From NCBI GenBank assembly GCA_024336345.1, contig JANFOG010000022.1, positions 1-64,000 on the forward strand: DNA of 64,000 bases, read 5' to 3'. The translations under genes and the position numbers were made by a program. The notes under the pieces were generated by a model, which had not been told where the DNA came from, searched no databases, and saw only the letters and a list, made by a program, of their open reading frames with translations. Every line of letters starts with the position of its first letter. Within the stretch, counting starts at the first letter, position 1. This stretch comes from Mariannaea sp. PMI_226 (lineage: Eukaryota > Ascomycota > Sordariomycetes > Hypocreales > Nectriaceae). Below, in pieces: positions 1 through 12,498 of this stretch.

Positions 1-520
1 TTGGAGTAAGCCATACCATCCTCCGCAGACTCCAACTCATCGATAGATGCTAAGCCACGGGCCACCATCTCGACACCCTTCGTCTCGACCTTATGACACT
101 GCTGACGAAGGTGGGTAATTTTTGCAAACTAAGAAGATATCGCAGCATAAATATAGGAAGATTCCTCCTGAAGATAAATAAATTCAACCTCGGCCTTGTC
201 CTCTTCCCGCTTTAAGTGCTCCTTCTTCTCAACAATCTTCTTTGCTGAAGAGGCATTAGCACAAGACACCAAGGAAGAAGGGAAGGAGGTAGCCCACCGG
301 CAGCCACAGAAAGGCCCTGCCCATCGCAAGAATGACCGCGAGCGATGCACGCGGCACACTTGCTCGACTTCTTAGGACGAACCACGCATTTTATCCCTTT
401 CTGATGACAATAAGAACACAGCATGCTATCACCACCAAATGAAGAAATCAGAATCTGGAGAGCATTACAATTTTAAGTAAGATGGGATTTTTGAGATTTA
501 GAAATGCGACCTAATATATT
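1..520 (-). pseudogene. Opposite-strand accessory gene of element A (Zn2Cys6-like cluster plus coiled coil), partial
   Basis: Read on the minus strand, the sequence from about 424 encodes CSYCHQKGIKC, nine residues, then CAACIARGHSC. This is C-x2-C-x6-C-x9-C-x2-C-x6-C, the spacing of a fungal Zn(II)2Cys6 cluster. After a frame change near 250-290 it continues as a charged heptad-like stretch (KKIVEKKEHLKREED) and then, from 124 to the window edge, as a segment ending GVEMVARGLASIDELESAE, which resembles the C-terminal part of the copy in element B (12460-13075). A stop upstream of the cysteines fits a C-to-T change. The gene is broken and runs off the window. Function is unknown; the layout is transcription-factor-like, but that is only an inference. 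Confidence 0.6.
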
Positions 521-635
521 GTCAGTAATCCATTACGGAATGATTAGAGGAGCAAGTTGAGCAACCAACAGAGAAAAATTAAGGGAGGCCTATTTATATA
601 GCCTTAAGGACAAGACCTTCGAAGGGAAGACATTA

Positions 636-1036
636 TGTTACGGCCTGATCACTTGCAGATCACGTGCTAGGGACGCCCCACATTTTTCAACCAATTACCC
701 ATAAATCACTCAACTATTCCAGGAATCACGGGTAATCGCGACCAATCACCAGTAATCCCGAATAATCACCTACAATCCAGGCCACCAGGGCCATAATCGC
801 CTCAAATAGCACCTAGTATATAAACCACAATCATTACCATTAGATAGTCTACTTAGCTATTCAGCTTTCAATACAACTTAATTATTATAATCTACTTATG
901 CATTACCAGACGTAATACCTAGTGACACGCCTGTCAACGCCCACATCGACTGTACTTGGAGTCTCCCTGATACTCTCCGTTAATATAAACCTATTGCGAC
1001 CTGGTTTATCCCTTGGGAACCGATCAGACCGTTACA
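636..1036 (+). repeat. 3' LTR of element A
   Basis: The repeat starts TGTTACGGCC, ends CCGTTACA and is about 400 bp. Its second half matches the LTRs of element B at 5145-5527 and 13189-13571. A TATA box lies at 817-824, and the self-primer motif AGCTTTCAAT is at 863-872. The first half differs from the B LTR, which suggests a related subfamily. Confidence 0.8.
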
Positions 1037-4000
1037 ATAAAAGTGACTTTTCTTTAATTTAATTAGAAGCTTTATATCTTATAATGCTTATAATATCTTA
1101 TAAACATATTCTATATGTTTTTCTTTATTATTTAAGAAGATTAGGATGTTATTTAGATAGTATATTATAAATATATTGAGGTATTTATATAATATATTAT
1201 TAATTATTTTTAAAATATGGCTGGCGTATTAGTGAGTCTAAAGGGCATAATAAGATATTTATATAGTCTGAATTTTGTTCAAAATGCGGTTTTCCATTTA
1301 TATCCTTCTTTAATATAGATTAGATTATAGGCTCCCTTAAGGTTAAGTATAATAAAATATCTTTTGCCTTATAATTGGTCTTTTAGTTCCTTAATTAGGG
1401 ATAATAGTGTTTTATCTTTAATTATTATATTATTAAGCCTATAGTAATTTATAATTAATTAGAGTTTATTATTTTTTTTAAAATAAATATAATTAGATAT
1501 TTTATTAATAATTTTAATATTTTAATATATCCTTTTTTTAATATTTTATTAAGGTATTCCTTAAGTGTTTAAAATTATACTTTATTAAGGTTGTAGATTT
1601 TGTAGAATGTAGGTATTATTCCATCTTTTAGCTATATCTTATGGTCCTCTTGGCTATATTTTGGTAGTCCTATTTTAAGTTTTTTTGTAAAGAGTTGCTT
1701 GTAGATCCAGTATTAGGGTGGAATATTCTTAAGTCTTTTTTCTTCTGTATTTAATATTTTAGTTTTTATCTTAAGATCTTCATCTATCTATATGAACATT
1801 TTCTTAAGGAATATAATAATCTTTTATATATGATTTTTTAATCCTTTAGTCTATTTATATTATATTCCTTTTGGCATAGGAAAGTTCGTTGCTTCTTTAG
1901 CTTGGCTTCCTTTATCCTCATCAATAGGGCTTTAAGATCTTATATTTTTTATTAAATTATCTTTCTAATTATTAATTATATTACCTTAAAAGGCTTATAT
2001 TTAACTAATATATTAATTAATTAGTGGATTAAATTAGTCTAATTATAAGTATTTAAGAATAATATTATATCCTCCAAGATCTATAATATTAAATTCTTTA
2101 TTTTATATTTCTTTTTAAATAATAACTTCCAGTTGATCGGTCTATTGGTTGATTTATTTATTTTTATAGAAGAGGGCATTTCTTTTTATATTAGATATTT
2201 TATAAAAATATTTCTTATCTTTTTATAATAATATTAGATTATTAATTATTTATAGGCTAATAGCATTTATATCTACTTTACTATCTATTAATATAGTTAA
2301 CCATTCTCTCTTAATTTATACTTATAGTATCATTCTGCATTGCGTTTAAGTATCGGATTGTCTTATATTCCTTAAAGCCTTTTGTTAACTATCTTAAGTC
2401 TGCTTTAGCCACTCCTATTGCTTTTCTACAGAGGGCGATCCTTGTTTTTTGATTTCTTTTTGAAGGCTTGGATTTTTTTAATCAATATGACTATTTATAT
2501 AATGGCTTTTTAAAACCTTCCTTCTACAAGCCTTTATACTTTATAATTTCTTTCGGCATGCCATACTATAATCTTTACTCTTAGATAGTATTGGCATTCT
2601 CTATATAGGCAATCTATTAGGCTAGTATTATTTTTATATTCTTCTGGGAATGTGTATTTTAATTGTTTGAGCTAGATTATATTGATATTATAGTATTATC
2701 TATTTATCTTATAGTCTTTTAGTTCTTAATAAAGGTATAGGTCTTTATGGATTATATCTTTGGGAATTTAAATTAAGAATATATTATTAAATATCTTTTC
2801 CTTTATATATATAGTGTATTTATAGTAAATATATAATGTCCATAAGATAGCCATATATTTATTATTATTTACTCTTATTTTTCTATTATTATCCTTCTTC
2901 TATTTAGGGGTTTTGTTATCTTTTGCTATTTTATGGTGTAAAATAGTGTGGATATAGATTCTATTATATTGTCTTTCTAATCCTAAACTCAATTAGGTTA
3001 TGGCCAATTCTTTTGTAATCTATTTCTTATTATTATTAGATTCTTCTAGTTAGATGCTTTCTTTCTTCCTTACTTAGGGTAGCTTAGGTATAGTTTTCTA
3101 AATTATATATTCTTCTTCTCCTAAGTATATATCCTATTTTATACTAATTGTGCTAAAGGTGTTACACCTTTCTAAAGTGGTGGTAATTTGTTTATCCTAT
3201 TTAGGTTATTATAAAGGGCCTTTATTTATAAAATCTTCTAAATATATATCTTTTTATTAGATTGATAATCCTAGGTAGTAAGCTTATGTTGTTTCTTTTG
3301 GTATAAGGTAAGGTATTTATTAAAGTCCTTAATATATAATATTATGCTTTTTGATTTTTATTATAAGTATATTGTTTATATTATTTAGGTTAATATTTAA
3401 TATATATTGTTTTTCTTTGTGTATTATTATTAGTTTTTTATTATTATATTCTAGGTTTTGGTATTTCTTAGGTAATGGGACTGGGGTCTATTTAATTCTA
3501 TTTATAATTTCTATATACTTGCTTTATACTGGTTTTTTCTTTTCTTCTAATTTGTATTTCTTTATATTAGGTTTATACTTTAGTATATATATATCTTTAT
3601 ATATTATATTATATCCTAAGTATATTATCACTGAAATTTAGGTATTTTTGGTGAGGCAGATTAATTTATAGTTTTTTAATATTGGTTTTTATTTTATAGG
3701 GGGTTTTCTAAAGGTTTATTCTTTTATTATGATTTTCAATAAATATAATTTATAATCTATTCTTCTTCTTTAGAATGCTTTATGTATTTCCTTAAGGCTT
3801 TTTTGTTTAAATTTCTTAATTATGATTTTATTTTACTTCTTTTGGATGGTTTTTTTATTTATTCCTAATAAAAGTCTTTATATTATTCTTCCTTTTTGGA
3901 TATATAGGGCTATAAAGTTTGTTAAAATGGTTAGATATTAATTGTATTTTTTATTATAGAAGTATTTATTGCGGAAGTGCTTTTAGCATTATTGTTTCCA

Positions 4001-5139
4001 TTCATCTTATAAGGTAGGTTTTTATTATAATAAGGCTTTAGTGGGTATTATGCTTTTATCTTTATTATAATTAAATGCCTAATGATAATAATTATATTTT
4101 TTGATTGCAGCCTTTTTTAAATTAATGATTTTTTTAAAGGTAGCGTTAGATTTAAAAAGTGTATATTCTAAATATATTTTAAGGTAGTTAGGGTATTTGG
4201 GTTTAATTGGTAGCATTAGGTTGAGTTATTATTTATTATTCTATAGTGTTTTAGTTGTTTTTAAGATAATTAGATCTTAATCGTTTTGGTATCTAGTGAT
4301 TATGCTAAATTGCCTTTTTGCGATTTTGCATATATGTTTTTTAATTGGGATTTTTGCTATCTATCCTTCGGTTGTTCTTTATTTAATTTCTTTATTAAGT
4401 TAGTCTAGTTTGTTATATGGGTTTTTTGTTAATTTTGTAGGTTTTTTGGTAAGGGTTGTGATAGTCTATTTAGCAATTTAGATGTCTTCCTGTTTATTAG
4501 TGGTATTTAGGTTCTTCTTACCTTCTGGGACTTATCTAAAGGGTTTCTCCCTTTTGGGTTTCTTATAGTCTTAGGCTATATATTTGAGTTGGTTATAGTT
4601 AAAATACTTAATCTTAATTATATTCTGTTTTTGGGTAGTATTAAGTTCTATTGGTCTTGAGTTTATTTTATAAGAAGTGTGTGTTTGTTATTTACTTTTC
4701 TAATTTACTTAATATTATGGTTGGTAGTAGCGGTTCCCTTTATTTTTATGTTTATGGTTATTAGGGTTTTTGCGGTATTATTGTTATTTTTATAAGTATT
4801 ATTGATTATTGATTTTTACTATTTTGCTAATATATTTGGTTAAGGTGTTTGATTTTTTCTTTTTGTATAGTTCTTTTTGGACTTCTCTTTTAAATCTATT
4901 AAAGAAAAGTGATATAAATGGGGCTTATCCCTAGTCTAATAGCTTAATGGCGAGCTGGTTAAAGGCGATGCTATAATTAGATATTGATTTAATTTGTTGG
5001 ATTTTTTTGATCCTTTCTTCCACTTTTGACTTTTTGTTTATTATTCTAAAGGCTTATTTAAGCATTCTTGCGAAATTACTAAAGGCTTAGTATATATGCT
5101 ATATTTCTATAGAGCTGCCTCCTCGGTTATATTCTTATA
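1037..5139 (-). mobile_element. Element C, interior part 1: heavily RIP-mutated gypsy gag-pol in reverse
   Basis: This very AT-rich block can be aligned by eye to the minus-strand RT to gag portion of element E. For example, 1100-1300 corresponds to 22660-22860 (RT), and its right end corresponds to the reverse complement of element B gag. From left to right it holds RT (about 1040-1550), a protease region (about 2100-2350), a long linker and gag (about 4600-5139). Almost every reading frame is closed by TAA or TAG. The block is cut at both ends by LTRs of A and B, and its gag resumes at 13577 beyond B. It cannot encode protein. Confidence 0.75.
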
Positions 5140-5144
5140 TAAAG
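5140..5144. repeat. Target-site duplication TAAAG (left) of element B
   Basis: TAAAG at 5140-5144 immediately precedes the 5' LTR and recurs at 13572-13576 just after the 3' LTR. Five-base duplications are usual for Ty3/gypsy integrases. The flanking sequences on both sides are contiguous gag of element C, which shows that B inserted into C. Confidence 0.85.
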
Positions 5145-5527
5145 TGTCACGGCCTAAATCATGACCTGCATTTATTTCACATGCGACCCACTTTTTCGCA
5201 CCAATCAAACCGGATCATCAACAATCATGGCCAAGACACCATAATCGTCTTCTGATCCCCATCACGATCACTCACCATAGATCATAAGCAAGCCATGATC
5301 GCCTCAGATAGCACCTAGTATATAAACCACAATCATTACCATTAGATAGCCTACTTAGCTACTTAGCTTTCAATACAATTTGGTTACCATAATCTACTTA
5401 TGCATTACCAAACGTAACACCCTAAAGTGATACTTCCGCTACTACTCAGAATAACGCCCCGATCGTTCTGCTAATATAAACCTATTGCGACCTGGTTTAT
5501 CCCTTAGGAACCGATCAGACCGTTACA
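5145..5527 (+). repeat. 5' LTR of element B
   Basis: 383 bp, starting TGTCACGG and ending CCGTTACA. A TATA box (TATATAAA) is at 5319-5326. The predicted start of the transcript lies around AGCTTTCAAT (5365-5374), about 40 bp downstream. The 3' partner at 13189-13571 has the same length but carries more C-to-T and G-to-A changes. Confidence 0.9.
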
Positions 5528-5528
5528 C

Positions 5529-5538
5529 ATTGAAAGCT
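5529..5538 (+). promoter_or_regulatory. Self-primer type primer-binding site of element B
   Basis: ATTGAAAGCT starts one base after the 5' LTR. It is the exact reverse complement of AGCTTTCAAT at 5365-5374 inside the LTR, close to where a TATA-driven transcript should start. It does not begin with TGG, so it does not look like a tRNA 3'-end binding site. Self-priming by the 5' end of the genomic RNA is established for Tf1 and the Tf1/sushi group; here it is inferred from complementarity alone. Elements C and E have the same motif next to their 5' LTRs. Confidence 0.7.
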
Positions 5539-5571
5539 CTTATTCAGACGACCGACCCGCTACTCTAAGCA

Positions 5572-6789
5572 ATATCGACTACCACTATAATAGCACCCCC
5601 AGCTTCATCCAGCTCCTCCAGCGGATGATAACCTATTACTCCAACTTTTACTGTCTTGCCTATAGACACCTCTGAGGACGACCCCCAGGGCATCATTTTC
5701 TCCAACGAGGAAATAGCAATCGAACTTAATAATAAAACCGCTCGCCTTAAGAAAATGATTGATGGATTCAGCAAACAGATCAATACTATAATCAACAACG
5801 GAAAAGAAGATGGTAAAAAGGAAAACGAAAGGGCCAATATATTTAATAAGGAACTCAGCGACTTATGAGGCCTCATTAACACCATTGGAGAGAAAGGAAT
5901 TGAGAATGCCACCATGATCAAGGATTAGCTCAACATGGCTTACTCCAACACCATCCAGGGCAAAGAACTAAAAGAAATCCTCAAACCAGCACCACCAGAG
6001 AAGTTCTATGGGGATCCCAAGAAACTTCAGATGTTTATTACTTAATGTGAGGACCACTTCACCTTCTACTTAGCAATATTCCAATATAAAAATACCAAAA
6101 TTAGGTATATAATCAAGCTGCTTGGTGGCAACCCCGCCATTTGGGCTACACCCTTCATGCAAGAATATAATCGAGGAAGTGACAAACACTCTGAATAAGT
6201 ATAGTATATATACCAGAAGTTTTCGAACTTCGCGGAAATACTTAAGCAAGCATTCGGAACAGTAAATGAAAAGTCGAAAGCAGAAGAAAAGATCAAGAAG
6301 ATCAAGCAAACTGGATCAGCCTCAGACTACGGAATCTTGTACAACCAACTAGCAATTAAGCTGCATAATTGGGGACAGAATGCACTTATGTCCTTCTTTT
6401 TCGACGGGCTTAAGAAGGAAGTCCAGGAAGAATTGTATAAAGAAGAACGATTAGACACCTTAATAAAATATATTAGCATGGCCATTAAAATCGATGATTA
6501 GCAACACTTATGGAGACAATAATAATACTGCGGGAACCCCCAAAATAACTACCAAAAGAAAGGGAATCGCTATAACCAACCAAGATATAACGCCAACCAA
6601 GGAGCCAGATGATAAGTTAACACCTCCTATAGAATGGACTTAGGACCTATGGAACTCGGAGCAACCTAGAAACACAATAAATCGAAATTCAAATGCTACA
6701 ATTGCGGCAAGCCCAACCACATGGCTCATAACTGCCCTAAGCCCAAGAAGGACAAACCATTCCAAAAGGTTCTAGAAGGTAAGAAATAA
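5572..6789 (+). pseudogene. gag region of element B (capsid and CCHC zinc knuckle)
   Basis: The frame probably began at 5572, where ATG is now ATA. It encodes a Ser/Pro-rich N-terminus, a helical stretch, a capsid-like segment (about 5990-6480) and a nucleocapsid knuckle KCYNCGKPNHMAHNC near 6690-6740 (C-x2-C-x4-H-x4-C intact). About ten in-frame stops are explained by CAA/CAG/TGG to TAA/TAG/TGA changes. No stop clearly separates gag from the downstream region that was not created by mutation, so Gag and Pol were probably one polyprotein. Confidence 0.75.
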
Positions 6790-8980
6790 TTAAACGCAAC
6801 TAATAAACAGGAAGATAAGCAGATGGCCATACAAACTATTGCAACCCTCGCCATAAAACCAATCGATCAACTAATATAAGTCCATAATCGACTGGACGAA
6901 TTAGAATAGGCAATTCAACAAGAACTAAATAAGATCGTAAAATACGGAGTTCTTACGGGACAAATTGCACAATACATAGCGAAGAAAGCCACACTTAGAA
7001 AACCACACTACCAGGACGACTGAGAATCAATCATCTTGGAAGCCACCAAGCTTGTATGAAATAACATATAGTCAAATACTGCTATACCAATGTACATCCC
7101 ACCAAAACTACGATAGATCCCAGACTGAAAATGAGCACAACTCGGAAAAGAATATCATCAATACCTCTAAAGATATCCCCAGCACACATAGTTCAAACAA
7201 AGAGCCTTATACAAAGATGTGATCAACCTAGGCGAAGTAGCAAAAGATAATTACGATTGCAAGAAATGGGTTTTTGGATATAGGAAGAACGACTTCACCA
7301 TACCCATCGAAGCAATATGCCACCAATGTAAAGAAATACCTAGACAACCTTGCAAGGCCACTCTTTGCCCAATACATTTCGACCCAGTGCTCAACCAAGA
7401 ATATGAACGAAAATGCGAACTACTCTCACCAATCCAACCCAGACTTGCACAAATCTATATCAAAGAAGCCGAAATGGCATAACGAATTTTTGACTTCGCA
7501 GATAAATGCAAAAAGGAAGAACGAGTCACACCAGGAGTAAAACATCTAGAACGAGTCGGCATCCGAATGATACACGAGGCATTCGAAGATTGAGGAACCG
7601 ACTATAAAGTATATATGCTAGAAATAACCTTCAAAGCAAGAACGTTCAAAAAGCCACCCGTAGGATAGAAGCCAATACCTGCACCCACGACATGACAAAG
7701 GACATTTGGAGAATCCCGAATTGGCGAGTTTACCAAACTTGACCTTAGGGAAGTTTATAATTTAATTTGCGTCACTAAGAATACCAAAACGCTAGCCATA
7801 ATACACTTAGGATATAATATAGTATATAGTAATATATATATTCCCAAATATAAATCCTATGCCAAAGAACACAAGCCCGAAGAAAAGACATTAATATAAA
7901 TAGGATGCATAGGAATCATAGATAAAGAAGGAGTCACATAGATGCCTGTTCCACTGCCAGAGAAATATCGAAACCTAGGAGCCAAGACCCAGAATAGCAA
8001 AATACTCACTGTACTATAATAACAACCCTTAAAATCTGAAGAGCTTGTTAAGTACATATTATGACACCCACTTCATAAAGCAATAAGGGCCAAAATACAA
8101 TAATATTTCGGAATAATAATTATTAAATACCACTAGTGATTACTTCACTTAGCCGCAGATATCAATAAAACCAGATTACAACGCAGATTCGGATACATCA
8201 AACTATAGATGACCATAGCAGACGTACGAATGGCCCAAGAGCACAAGTTACCATTCGGAAGAGAAGATATCCTATTAAACATACAAATCGATAATATCTT
8301 AGTACGATCCTGAAAAACAGAACCTTAGGAATACCGAGAAATCAAAGCAGGACAGAAATATAATTACAACCAGATTTTTATATATAAAGTTAGACACAAA
8401 TGAGCATAGAAGCTTATAGAATAAATCTATATACCGCTGTTAGAAGATTCCATACTATTCTCACCAAAGAGCCAATATCATAAAGAAATCTTATGAATAT
8501 TATGTTATAATATAAACTGTCATTACTATAAGGGACAGAAGGTTGAGAATAACCTATATTCTATATGGCTATATGGAGAACCTGTACAGAACATTTTCTA
8601 TTATAATGAAACGGCTTTCAAAAAAGTTGTCTCTTGGAATGAGAAGATCCAAATAGCCACACTAGAAGACAGAGCGCAATACTTTCCCCCAGAATGTATA
8701 GAAGAAGGAGCCACAGCATGAGAATGCCCTTATAAAGAATGTATAAAATATTAAAGGGAAAAAATACAAAGATGGCAAGATCTACACACACCCACGTATG
8801 AACGACAAATATAGTGAAGACCATCACTAAAAGAAACCCAACTCCAGGAAATCAAGGAGGAACTTACCAACATATTTGGAATATGCACAATCGAGTATAC
8901 AAAAAGAAATGAACACGCGCCCCTATAGAGAAGAACCCTAGAAAACATAAGATAGTTTGACAACTACCAGTGATTAAGCA
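6790..8980 (+). pseudogene. Long in-frame linker between gag knuckle and protease of element B, unrecognised
   Basis: About 730 codons lie in the same frame between the CCHC knuckle and the protease. Readable parts include a Cys/His-rich patch around 7300-7385 (CHQCKEIPRQPC, then CPIH) and a second near 8505-8535 (CYNINCHYY). Stops are of the RIP type. I recognise no domain. The corresponding spacer in element E (about 24000-25350) is shorter. It could be a lineage-specific domain or an expanded disordered linker. Confidence 0.5.
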
Positions 8981-11900
8981 TTAAATTACAAATACAAGTC
9001 AAGGGAGAATGGTTAACCGCATTGGTAGACAGCAGAGCATACATGAATGCCATTACACCATAGATGGTAAATGACCTTATGCTATTATAGAAGGAGAAGG
9101 AATACTTATATGAAGTTTTGAACATTGAAGGAAATGCCCTATCCTATAAGCAAGGACGAGTTAATCGCCAGACCGATCAACTGGAGATTACAGTCAAAGG
9201 AGCTCAATAGGTTGAAGAATTCAATATAATTGATCTCGAAGGTTATGACATGCTCCTTGGGTACCCATAGCTACACCAATTCAACCCACTGATTGACTAG
9301 CATACTAGCCAGGTACAAGCCTTTTGAGGCAATACAGCCAGTAATTAGGAATAATAACTAACCAAAGACATAAGATCTTAAGGCCCTACCGATGAGGATG
9401 GAGGCAGCCGAGCTAGGGAGATAATAAGTTTACCTATGCCTAAGGGAATAAGATACACACGGACTAAATGAATAAAGAATCACATTAGAAAGATAATCGC
9501 ATTCCTCAGAAACCAATTCACATATATGGACAAAGACCTTAAGGAAATGGCTAAGATATCAGACAATAAAGAAGAAGAAAGACTTAAGGATGTTCCACCA
9601 CAATATCGGATCTATAAGCAATTCTTTGCAGAAGAACCTAAGGCAGGAGGTCTACTAGAACATAGCGAATGGGATTATGAAATATGGTTTAAGGATGGCA
9701 TGACACCCATATACCAACAAATCTATAACCTTAACGAAGCCTAACTGCACATACTCAAAGAATACCTTAATAAAATATTATGATAAGGATATATTAGAAT
9801 ATCGAAATCTACTGCCGTATATTCAGTTATATTCGTTTCCAAAAAGAATGAAAAGCTTTGGCTAATTGTGGATTACCGTAGGCTAAACAATATAATGGTG
9901 AAAGATAGAATACCACTACCCCTAATTAGTAAACTAAAGGACCGATTGCAAGGCATGAGGTATTATACCGCGCTGGATCTTGCATTAGCCTATGATTAAA
10001 TTCGCATGAAGCCAGGATATGAATGGAAAACCGCTTTTAGAATGAAATACGGATTATATAAATATCTAATTATGCCTTAAGGACTTACCAATGTACCTAC
10101 GACATTCCAGAGAATGATTAATAACGTACTATAAGAGTACCTCAACATATTCGTAGTATGCTACCTAGATAATATCCTAATCTTCTTTAAAATAGAGAAA
10201 GAATATATAGAACATGTCCATAAGGTGCTACAAGTATTGTAGAATGCCAAATTGTTAGTTAACCCTAAGAAAAGTAAATTCCATAAATCAAAAGTGGGAT
10301 TCCTAGGATATGTAATCTCTTACAACAAGATTAAGATGGACCCTAAGAAGATTGCTGCAGTCAGAGACTGGGAGGTACTGACTATAGTTAGAGAAGTACA
10401 ATCCTTTTTAGGATTTGCAAACTATTACCGGAAATTCCTTAAGCACTTTGGAGGAATAGCCGCACCACTTATTGAATTGACAAAAAAGGACCGCAAGTTC
10501 AAATGGCTACCCAAAGCATAGGAAGCTTTTAATAAAATTAAGGAACTTATCCTCAGCGAATCTATACTTAAGGTATTTGATCCCAAGCAATAAATTGAAT
10601 TAGAAACCAACGCATCCGATTTTACTTTAGGAGCACAATTAGGATAACGAGACGACAATAGCAAGCTACATCCCATAGCGTTCTACTCTCATAAGTTATA
10701 CAAAGTAGAACTTAACTACCCCATTTATGATAAAGAATTTCTCACAATAGTCAATACTTTTAAGGAATTTAAATACTATTTATCAAAAAGCTACCACTAG
10801 ATCAAAGTCCTCATGGATCATAAGAATATCACCTATTTCGCTATGACATAAGAACTTAGCAAACGATAATTATAATATGCAGAAATTCTAGTAGAATTTG
10901 ACTATATCATTATCCATATCAAAGGAACAGAGAACGGCAGAGTAGATGCTATTAGCCGAAGACCTGATCTTAATATAGGATAATCCATTATTAACGAACA
11001 ACTCCTCATTTATATGAAAGAAGGACACTTAAGATAGAAGTACATTGCAGCCACTTGGAAAAAGACAATTAAACGATTGAACGCGACCACTTAGAAAGAA
11101 ATACCTGAAGAAGGAATTGCTACCCACAATGTAAAATAGGGAAATCCACTATTACAATAGATCTAGGAGTATAATAACCAGCTACCTGAAGAAGAGAAAA
11201 TCGACAAACAATAGGTACCAGAAGATCTAAGAGAACCGCTCATCAGAGAAATATACAAATACCCACTCCATGGACATTAAGGAATCACAAAACCCTAGAA
11301 TGAGTCAAAACGACTTACACATTTCCTAAAGTCAAGAAAATCATTTAGAAAATTATACGAATATATATCGTCTATAATAAAACAAAAGCACGCAGATATA
11401 AACCATATGGAGAATTATGATTACTACCAGTTGCTATACAACCATAAGATATAATTACAATGGATTTCATTATGAAACTACCCCTATTATTAGATTTAAT
11501 AACAAAGATTGTATATAATAGCATTTTAGTTATTGTCAACAGACTCACCAAGTTTTCTTATTTTATACCATATTGAGAAAAAATAAATGCAGAATAGTTT
11601 TCATACATCTTTATAAGAAATATTGTCAGCACACACAGACTACCTACTGAGATTGTCTCAAATAGAGGACTACCATTCTTTTCAAACTTTTGGCAATACT
11701 TAATGGATAGGATTGATTTAAACTATAAACTCACCATAGCATACCGACCACAGGTCGATAGACAAATAGAAAGAATAAATTAAATATTGGAGACATACCT
11801 CCAATGCTATATTAATTATAGATAAGACAATTGGGTTGAGAAGTTACCAATCGCGCAACTTACTTGGAATACCGCCCATAATAAAAGCACGAAGCTGATA

Positions 11901-12498
11901 CTAGCCTATACCAATTTTGGATTCACCCCAGATGCCTATAAAATACCAACGGAAAAAGGACCCATCATACCAGCAGCCATATTCAAAACAAATGAACTTA
12001 AGAATCTACACAAAGAACTACACACAGAACTTTCTTTTATATAAAAATAGCACAAAAAATACTATAATAGAAAAAGGTTGAAGGGACCAACCTTCTCGGA
12101 GGGAGATATGGTCCTACTCACTACAAAAAACATCAAAACAAAACGACCAAATCAAAAACTCGACTATAAGTACATTAGACCATACCCAATCAAGAAAAGA
12201 ATTTCGGATTATAACTATAAGATTGATTTGCTAGACGAAATTAAGATCTACCCAATCTTTTATGTCTTATTATTTGAAACCATTGACAAAGATACAATCG
12301 TCATTAGAAACCAGACATTTAAAGCAGAAATCGACGGATCGGAAGAATGGGAAGTAGAAGAAATCCACAACATAAGGGAGAAAGATAATAAGATTAAATA
12401 CCTTATTAAATGGAAGAATTACTTTAAAAATGACAATTTATAAGAACCACCAGAACACCTCATATATGCCCAACGTCTATTGAAGAATTTTCATCAAT
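8980..12498 (+). pseudogene. pol region of element B: protease, RT, RNase H, integrase, chromodomain
   Basis: The protease has its active motif at about 9030 (ALVDSRA, expected DSGA). RT runs about 9830-10400 with VDYRRLNN, YYTALDL, a YLDN box where YLDD is expected, and VGFLGYVIS. RNase H (about 10590-10990) shows ETNASDFTLGAQL and DHKNITYF. The integrase (about 11200-12300) has MDFIMKLP and a mutated D (SNRGLPFF); it is in another phase than RT, so at least one indel lies between. A chromodomain (WEVEEI and YLIKWKNY, about 12345-12490) marks it as a chromovirus. Its 3' end overlaps the opposite-strand accessory gene tail to tail. Confidence 0.85.

Larger units (their letters stand above)
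1..1036 (+). mobile_element. Element A: 3' end of a Ty3/gypsy chromovirus
   Basis: Only the last kilobase is in the window: an opposite-strand accessory gene (about 1-520), a short purine-rich stretch before the LTR, and the 3' LTR. The arrangement is the same as in element B (12460-13571). On the far side of the LTR the sequence becomes RT sequence of another gypsy element in the opposite orientation, so A probably inserted into element C. The 5' part of A and its left target duplication lie outside the window, so this remains an inference. Confidence 0.75.

Noticed and set aside
3351..3641. 96-residue hydrophobic frame
   Set aside because: Composed of Phe/Ile/Leu/Tyr codons from RIP-mutated gag-pol of element C read on the wrong strand.
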